Shown here: in pieces, positions 7,457 through 10,856 of the stretch
Position numbering within the stretch: the stretch's first letter is position 1
How the letters are laid out: each line of letters starts with the position of its first letter
Assembly: GCA_021160685.1 (NCBI GenBank)
Contig: JAGHCC010000007.1
Coordinates: forward strand, 1-10,856
Source: Desulfobulbaceae bacterium
GTDB taxonomy: Bacteria > Desulfobacterota > Desulfobulbia > Desulfobulbales > SURF-16
Reading direction: 5' to 3'
DNA: 10,856 bases
Notes under the pieces: generated by a model
What the model saw: the letters and a program-made list of their open reading frames with translations, nothing else
The model's database searches: none
Told to the model about the DNA's origin: nothing
Program-made: the position numbers and the translations under genes

Positions 7457-7720
7457 ATGACACAGACAATCAGGTTGACGAGTAAGCGGCAGGCAACTTT
7501 TCCGGTACAGCTTTGCAGGGAATTAGGTGTTGAGGCAGGGGATGATTTAATCTTGGAGCGAAAAAAAATCGAAGGGGAAATTGCCTGGATTCTTAAACCG
7601 AAAAAAAGCATAGAATATAAATGGTTTGGTGTTCTACATAAATACGCTAAAGACAAGGATCATAACATGGAATCAATCCGAGCTTCTATTGGCAAATCTT
7701 TGGGAAGCAGCAAAAAATGA
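7457..7720 (+). CDS. AbrB/MazE/SpoVT-family antitoxin
   Basis: This 87-residue protein has an N-terminal swapped-hairpin AbrB-like DNA-binding domain (TIRLTSKRQATFPVQLC, then RELGVEAGDDLILER, residues 4-35). The Lys-rich C-terminal part ends ESIRASIGKSLGSSKK and would contact the toxin. The start ATG at 7457 has a strong AAGGAGG 5 nt upstream and lies downstream of the promoter; an in-frame TTG at 7403 coincides with the -35 box and is rejected. The stop overlaps the start of the next gene (ATGA), the usual arrangement for antitoxin-toxin pairs. It likely autorepresses through the palindrome at 7422-7447. Confidence 0.88.
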   Translation: MTQTIRLTSKRQATFPVQLCRELGVEAGDDLILERKKIEGEIAWILKPKKSIEYKWFGVLHKYAKDKDHNMESIRASIGKSLGSSKK

Positions 7721-8109
7721 AAGCAATAGGTTTTGATACCTGTGTTGTGCTGCGCCTTTTGATTGGAGAGCCGGCTGATCAAGCTAAAAGTGCCTTATTT
7801 TTCCTGGAAAAATGTCATGCTACCGGAACCACCGTTTATGTTTCTGACTTAGTCGTGGTAGAAACTTATCACGCCTTATGTCATCATTACAATGTTCCTT
7901 TTTATGATGCAGCAAAACACCTTGCTGATTTCCTTTCTTCTCCAATGATAACTCCGTCAGGACATGCCTTAACTGTGTTACATGAATATCGGGGCACGGG
8001 AGCAGGTTTAGTAGATCGGCTTATTCGCCTGGATTTCCTTGATCATGCCCATAAAATTATGACTTTTGATAAAAAATTTTCAAAACTCTCCTGCGTAACA
8101 AGAATCTAA
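7717..8109 (+). CDS. PIN-domain toxin, VapC-like, paired with the AbrB-type antitoxin
   Basis: This 130-residue PIN-domain ribonuclease belongs to a different subgroup from the VapC at 6657-7055. The predicted metal-binding acids are Asp7 (GFDTCVVLR), Glu49 (VVVETYHAL), Asp100 (AGLVDRLI) and Asp118 (MTFDKKF). It starts inside the stop codon of the antitoxin gene (ATGA overlap). Length is normal for the family and no active-site residue is missing. No terminator is obvious downstream; the sequence enters repeat copies at about 8162. Confidence 0.9.
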   Translation: MKAIGFDTCVVLRLLIGEPADQAKSALFFLEKCHATGTTVYVSDLVVVETYHALCHHYNVPFYDAAKHLADFLSSPMITPSGHALTVLHEYRGTGAGLVDRLIRLDFLDHAHKIMTFDKKFSKLSCVTRI

Positions 8110-8161
8110 TTCTTATTCGCCCCTCCCACAAGCAAGGGTAAAATTCCCCGTACAGGTTCTT

Positions 8162-8245
8162 AACGATTTTGATTTTAACTTCCGTGTATTCCGTGTATTC
8201 CGTGGTTAAACGATTTTGACTTTAACTTCCGTGTGGTCCGTGGTT
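8162..8245 (+). repeat. Two tandem copies of the dispersed repeat with shared leader
   Basis: The 12-mer AACGATTTTGAY plus TTTAACTTCCGTG occurs at 8162-8186 and again at 8209-8233, each leading into the CCGTG-period repeat. The first has three CCGTG units (to 8206), the second two (CCGTGTGGTCCGTGG, to 8245). A related leader (TTGACTTTAA) and tail (GGTTAAACGAT) recur at 9685-9721. This shows that the repeated unit extends beyond the CCGTG core. Confidence 0.8.
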
Positions 8246-8291
8246 TATAAAAAAACTAAAATTAACCACGAAATACACAGACCACACGGAA
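8227..8291. repeat. Long inverted repeat between the PIN toxin and GxxExxY genes
   Basis: TTCCGTGTGGTC (8227-8238) is perfectly complementary to GACCACACGGAA (8280-8291), and CGTGGTT (8239-8245) to AACCACG (8264-8270). The right arm carries 9 extra nt (8271-8279), exactly one repeat period. The structure could extrude or fold as a 19-bp interrupted hairpin with an 18-nt AT-rich loop. No T-tract follows, so it is not a classical terminator. Confidence 0.75.
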
Positions 8292-8703
8292 AAATTCATA
8301 AAACAATTCTTTCAATTTGTGCTTTTGGGTAGTGACCGAAGTTAATCAAAAAAGCCAGTTTGTGGCTGGTTGCTCTCAAATAGTTGTAGACCTGAGCACG
8401 ATGTTCATTGCCCAGTTCCTTGACGGCTTTGATTTCACCAATGATCTTCTCGTAACAAATCAGATCCGGCATGTAAGTTTGGCTCAGAATTTCTTTTTTG
8501 TAGGTCAACTTTAATTTCGGTTGTGCAACAAAAGGGATTCCGCCCTGGTACAATTCTTTTTCCATGCATTCCTGATAGACAGCTTCGAGAAAACCGCATC
8601 CCATTTGGCGATACACCTCGAAGATAGCACCCCGTATCTGATAACTTTCTTTTTCGTATATTAAATGCCCCATTTTCCCCTCTTGCTTGTATTTCGTGAT
8701 TTC
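8263..8703 (-). mobile_element. Putative GxxExxY element bounded by inverted repeats (full-length copy)
   Basis: The GxxExxY gene (8296-8673) is flanked by AACCACG-type repeat at 8264-8291 and, beyond its start, by a decayed opposite-orientation copy at 8683-8702 that matches the repeat end at 16 of 20 positions. The two 146-bp units to the right have the same terminal layout and homologous interior at the gene's 3' end. The whole is read here as a roughly 440-bp element of which those units are deleted forms. No transposase is seen; mobility is inferred. Confidence 0.5.
8296..8673 (-). CDS. GxxExxY family protein (PD-(D/E)XK nuclease-like)
   Basis: This 125-residue protein carries the family motif GFLEAVY at 27-33. 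The PD-(D/E)XK catalytic pattern is complete: Asp70 in MPDLICYE, then Glu80-x-Lys82 in IGEIKAV. A NEHRAQVYNYL helix at 89-99 has the Gln-xxx-Tyr arrangement seen in related nuclease folds. The family is known from many genomes, often as several paralogues, and its cellular role is not established. The start at 8673 has AGAGGGG just upstream. The stop is 5 nt inside the left inverted repeat. Two degraded copies of its 3' end sit in the neighbouring 146-bp units, which ties the gene to the repeat. DNA cleavage activity is inferred from the fold only. Confidence 0.9.
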   Translation of the reverse strand: MGHLIYEKESYQIRGAIFEVYRQMGCGFLEAVYQECMEKELYQGGIPFVAQPKLKLTYKKEILSQTYMPDLICYEKIIGEIKAVKELGNEHRAQVYNYLRATSHKLAFLINFGHYPKAQIERIVL

Positions 8704-8718
8704 TCAAAGGCTGAGATT

Positions 8719-8864
8719 AACCACGGAATACACGGACCACACGGAAAACTTCATAAAATAATTCTTTCAATTTGTGTTTTTGGGATAGTGGCCGATGTTA
8801 ACAAAAAAGCCGACTTGAGACCGTTTGCTTTTAAATTTCCGTGTATTCCGTGTATTCCGTGGTT
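8719..8864. mobile_element. 146-bp MITE-like unit 1 with GxxExxY gene remnant
   Basis: The left end (8719-8748) and right end (8836-8864) are inverted repeats that match at about 27 of 29 positions. The interior on the - strand encodes a degraded GxxExxY C-terminus: GFFVNIGHYPK, then after a 1-nt frameshift TQIERIIL and stop (compare LAFLINFGHYPK and AQIERIVL in the intact protein). No intact gene. The unit is separated from unit 2 by 18 bp. Confidence 0.75.
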
Positions 8865-8882
8865 GGTAAAAAGTCTGGGATG

Positions 8883-9028
8883 AACCACCGAATACACGGA
8901 ACACACGGAAAACTTCATAAAACCATTCTTTTCGATTTACGTTTTGGGTAGTAGCCGATATTAGCCGTGAAAGTCAGCTTGAGGCTGTTTGCTTTTAAAT
9001 TTCCGTGTGATCCGTGTATTCCGTGGTT
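8883..9028. mobile_element. 146-bp MITE-like unit 2 with GxxExxY gene remnant
   Basis: It has the same length and end structure as unit 1: left end 8883-8912, right end 9000-9028. The - strand interior reads SLKLTFTANIGYYPK then RKSKRMVL and stop, again the last ~23 codons of a GxxExxY gene, here without a frameshift but with no start. The two units differ at many interior positions, so they are not a recent duplication. Together the units account for most of the 413-bp stretch between 8674 and 9086, which otherwise holds only the hicA promoter. Confidence 0.75.
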
Positions 9029-9050
9029 TATCAACCCGCCTTCCCAAACC

Positions 9051-9080
9051 TTGACAATACGATACTACAGGTAGTATATT
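9051..9080 (+). promoter_or_regulatory. hicAB promoter with HicB-operator-like palindrome
   Basis: TTGACA (9051-9056) and TATATT (9075-9080) are 18 nt apart. A perfect 7-2-7 palindrome, ATACTAC-AG-GTAGTAT (9062-9077), lies in the spacer and overlaps the -10 box, fitting autorepression by the DNA-binding antitoxin HicB. The -10 box ends 6 nt before the hicA ATG, so the transcript should begin at or near the start codon. Confidence 0.7.
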
Positions 9081-9086
9081 TTAAGC

Positions 9087-9326
9087 ATGAGTAAGATTGA
9101 AAAAATCATACGGAAGATGACTGAAAACCCTAGAGATTGGCGGATAGGCAACCTGGAAAACATCGCCGAACATTACCAACTCAATATCCGAAAAAGCGGT
9201 GGCAGTCACGTGGGTTTCGGGCATAAAAACTCGAATATTGTTGTCACAGTGCCAGCTCACAAACCGATTAAGCCCGTGTATATAAAACAATTTCTTATCT
9301 TAGTAGAAGCAGTAATAAAGGGGTAA
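9087..9326 (+). CDS. hicA: HicA-family mRNA interferase toxin
   Basis: This 79-residue toxin has a dsRBD-like fold. The catalytic His41 is in GGSHVGF, and the conserved second strand is VTVPAHKPIKPVYIKQF (53-69). The opening MSKIEKIIRKMTENPRDW matches the longer HicA subgroup, supporting the ATG at 9087. There is no Shine-Dalgarno, and the promoter position predicts a leaderless mRNA. HicA relatives cleave mRNA independently of the ribosome. The gene is 2 nt from hicB in a toxin-first operon, the normal order for HicAB. Confidence 0.92.
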   Translation: MSKIEKIIRKMTENPRDWRIGNLENIAEHYQLNIRKSGGSHVGFGHKNSNIVVTVPAHKPIKPVYIKQFLILVEAVIKG

Positions 9327-9328
9327 CT

Positions 9329-9670
9329 ATGAACCAATTCAGTGACTACAAAATTGAGATCACACCTATCGTGAAAGAGGAAGGCGGTGGATTCCTGGCG
9401 ACTTTCCCGGATCTTCCCGGCTGCATGGCTGATGGGGAAACCATGGAACAAGCACTCATGGAAGCTAAAAATGCTTTTAACTGCTGGATGGAAGCTTGCC
9501 TTGAATGGAATAAAAACATACCAACACCTGGAACCAGCGGTACATCGGGACGTTTCGTAACCCGCGTTCCCAAAAGCCTGCATGCCAGACTGACAGCAAG
9601 GGCAAAACAGGAAGGCGTCAGCCTGAATACCTTTGTGGTAGCCAAACTGGCCGAAGGCGTAGGAATCTGA
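9329..9670 (+). CDS. hicB: HicB-family antitoxin with C-terminal DNA-binding domain
   Basis: This 113-residue antitoxin has an N-terminal partial RNase-H-like HicB fold (YKIEITPIVKEEGGGF, then FPDLPGCMADGET at 26-38) that binds and blocks HicA. The C-terminal ribbon-helix-helix-like part is at about 74-110 (RFVTRVPKSLHARLTA, then EGVSLNTFVVAKL). The start is ATG at 9329 with AAAGGGG upstream. The protein is expected to bind the palindrome upstream of hicA. The gene is convergent with the CAAX protease gene, with one repeat copy between them. Confidence 0.93.
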   Translation: MNQFSDYKIEITPIVKEEGGGFLATFPDLPGCMADGETMEQALMEAKNAFNCWMEACLEWNKNIPTPGTSGTSGRFVTRVPKSLHARLTARAKQEGVSLNTFVVAKLAEGVGI

Positions 9671-9684
9671 AACGGTAATTGGGG

Positions 9685-9721
9685 TTGACTTTAATTTCCG
9701 TGTGTTCCGTGGTTAAACGAT
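9685..9721 (+). repeat. Dispersed repeat, copy at the right edge of the island
   Basis: TTGACTTTAA leads into TTCCGTGTGTTCCGTGG and TTAAACGAT, the same leader and tail as at 8162-8217. It ends 3 nt before the stop of the CAAX protease gene and marks the right boundary of the accessory block. Confidence 0.8.
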
Positions 9722-9723
9722 GT

Positions 9724-10398
9724 TTACCAGAACATCCAGTTACCAGTGAACACAACATAAATTCCCAAACCAAGATTAGTAATGCCATGGGCCAGGATAA
9801 CTCCCTTCAGCTTTTTCTGCCGAATCAACAAAAGACCATAAAGAAGCCCGGCAATAATGCCCACAACCACCCGATTATGTTCAAGGCCAAACAGGATCGC
9901 CACACCCAGGAATGACAACCAGGTAAAGGCGCCCATGGGCACTGAGCGAAAATCCGGCTTGATCAGATAACGCATGACAAAGGAACGCCAAAACAGCTCT
10001 TCCATGACCGGTACAACCATGGCCGCGCCGATCAAACGCACAGCAATCAGTCCGATGAAAGCCCCTTGTGACTGGCCCAGGCCATGGGGATCAAAAACTG
10101 ATTTCTGTTCTAACTGGAACAGATATCCTTCCGGCACAATCCAGATCACCAGCACCAGGAGACCGCAGCAGACAGCCGTCAGCACCTCGGCAAAGGAGAG
10201 CCGTGGGGATAGGTCTGCCGCATATTTATGGCGCCAAAACCAGAGCAACGCCCCGACAATGAAGGTTTTGGCAATATAGAGAAAGGGGGTCAAGGCTGGG
10301 AAAAACCGAGCAGGTTCGGTCAATAATAAAAACAGGACAAACGGTAAAACATAGGGAAGCCAGGGTTTTGTCAATAGGCGTTCTAATTTAGATTTCAC
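9724..10398 (-). CDS. PEP-CTERM-associated CAAX/CPBP intramembrane protease
   Basis: This 224-residue membrane protein has about 6-7 hydrophobic segments. The CPBP (Abi/CAAX) glutamic-protease motifs are intact: EELFWR at 133-138, the GLEHNR His174, and HGITN with His204 and Asn208. Sequence and position fit the subfamily found in PEP-CTERM/exosortase loci ('CAAX prenyl protease-related'), whose substrate is unknown. The start is GTG at 10398, overlapping the prsR stop by 4 nt (GTGA), so the two are co-translated. The gene order prsR-then-protease agrees with PEP-CTERM regulatory clusters. The stop lies 3 nt from a dispersed repeat, so the native downstream sequence may be displaced. Confidence 0.88.
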   Translation of the reverse strand: MKSKLERLLTKPWLPYVLPFVLFLLLTEPARFFPALTPFLYIAKTFIVGALLWFWRHKYAADLSPRLSFAEVLTAVCCGLLVLVIWIVPEGYLFQLEQKSVFDPHGLGQSQGAFIGLIAVRLIGAAMVVPVMEELFWRSFVMRYLIKPDFRSVPMGAFTWLSFLGVAILFGLEHNRVVVGIIAGLLYGLLLIRQKKLKGVILAHGITNLGLGIYVVFTGNWMFW

Positions 10399-10856
10399 TT
10401 GTTTGTGCTTATCCCATGTTTTTTCAAAAGATCATGCAAGGTGGGGCGGCTGATCTCCAGGAATCTGGCCGCCTGGCTGATGTTGTTGTCGCTCAGGGCC
10501 AGAGCCCGGCGGACAGCATTTTTCTCCGCAGTCTCACGGGCCTCTTTTAAGGTAAATAGTTTCTGTTCTTCCTGTTCCATGGATATTTCTTCGAGCCCCA
10601 GGTCAACGGGAGTGATAACTCTGTCTGGAGTGATGGCCAGGGCCCGACGGATACGGTTTTGAAGTTCGCGGACATTGCCCGGCCAGTCATGGGCGGTCAG
10701 GGCGGCAAGAGCTGCCGGTGAAAAAGAGGTCTGTCCCCGCTGCAGTTTTTGGGATTCTTCCTGCAGAAAGGTATGGGCCAACAGCAAGATATCTTCCGGT
10801 CGCTCATGCAGATCAGGGATCCTCAAGGGCACGACATTCAGGCGGTAGAACAGATC
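10395..10856 (-). CDS. prsR: PEP-CTERM-box response regulator PrsR (sigma54-dependent), C-terminal part
   Basis: The frame is open to the window edge; 153 C-terminal residues are visible. They begin DLFYRLNVVPLRIPDLHER, the late AAA+ region of NtrC-type sigma54 activators, followed by HDWPGNVRELQNRIRRA. After a linker with Glu-rich stretches comes a Fis-type helix-turn-helix, NNISQAARFLEISRPTLHDLLKK. The LKEAREtAEKNAVRRAL helix before it is typical of PrsR. The family activates PEP-CTERM genes with sigma54 after phosphorylation by PrsK. The receiver and Walker motifs lie outside the window. An internal GTG at 10832 is not a real start. The partner kinase gene in this window is truncated and on the opposite strand. 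Confidence 0.88.
   Translation of the reverse strand, partial: DLFYRLNVVPLRIPDLHERPEDILLLAHTFLQEESQKLQRGQTSFSPAALAALTAHDWPGNVRELQNRIRRALAITPDRVITPVDLGLEEISMEQEEQKLFTLKEARETAEKNAVRRALALSDNNISQAARFLEISRPTLHDLLKKHGISTNK

Noticed and set aside
7300..7656. 118-residue open frame on - over the AbrB antitoxin gene
   Set aside because: It is antisense to a recognisable antitoxin, crosses the vapBC/abrB promoters and contains repeat-coded VPCIPW; no family match.
8665..8883. Possible 72-residue gene on + ending AFKFPCIPCIPW...
   Set aside because: It is a translation of 146-bp unit 1 and its repeats; the PCIPCIPW tail is repeat-coded, as at the end of prsK. No ribosome site and no family resemblance.
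8719..9028. Regularly repeated ~30-bp sequences, considered as a CRISPR array
   Set aside because: Copies alternate in orientation, the interior sequences are homologous GxxExxY remnants rather than unique spacers, and no cas gene is nearby.
8883..9028. Target-site duplications flanking the 146-bp units
   Set aside because: Flanks (GATG before, TATC after; GATT before and GGTA after unit 1) show no direct repeat; only a conserved CTGRGAT-like leader on the left side, which seems part of the repeat.

Overview
The window looks like a chromosomal segment of a Gram-negative bacterium that makes exopolysaccharide and uses PEP-CTERM/exosortase protein sorting. The gene set (E. coli-type PepN, an MltD-like transglycosylase, a cation diffusion facilitator fused to a NifX-like domain, PrsK/PrsR) and the dispersed CCGTGTATT-type repeats suggest Desulfobacterota (former Deltaproteobacteria). 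That placement is inference; no rRNA or marker gene is present.

Left part (1-5204), ordinary housekeeping genes, all on the + strand: the 3' part of a CDF metal transporter with a C-terminal NifX/NifB-like domain; a 217-nt spacer full of short tandem repeats; an MltD-like lytic transglycosylase with signal peptide and LysM; and a full-length M1 aminopeptidase N. A hairpin with a T-tract follows pepN.

PEP-CTERM regulatory genes: at 5286 a PrsK sensor kinase begins, but only the membrane sensor and GAF regions are present. The reading frame runs into a dispersed repeat at about 6577-6621 and stops, so the HisKA/HATPase half is missing. At the far right (9724-10856), on the opposite strand, lie the C-terminal part of the partner sigma54-dependent regulator PrsR and, overlapping it by 4 nt, the PEP-CTERM-associated CAAX/CPBP protease. 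In known loci prsK and prsR are adjacent and co-directional, so this arrangement suggests an inversion or insertion with one endpoint inside prsK.

Accessory island (about 6577-9714): a 3.1-kb block between the two PEP-CTERM parts holds three type II toxin-antitoxin pairs (RHH-VapB/VapC on -, AbrB-like/PIN on +, HicA/HicB on +) and a GxxExxY-family PD-(D/E)XK protein (-). Copies of a repeat built on a 9-bp period (CCGTGTATT, ending CCGTGGTT) occur in both orientations at module boundaries. The GxxExxY gene is flanked by inverted copies of this repeat. Beside it are two 146-bp units with the same inverted termini that keep only the last ~20-25 codons of a GxxExxY gene. They look like internally deleted, MITE-like derivatives of a GxxExxY-carrying element, and the right end of the same unit is fused to prsK. 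This GxxExxY/repeat element and its link to the broken PEP-CTERM locus are the most interesting part of the window.
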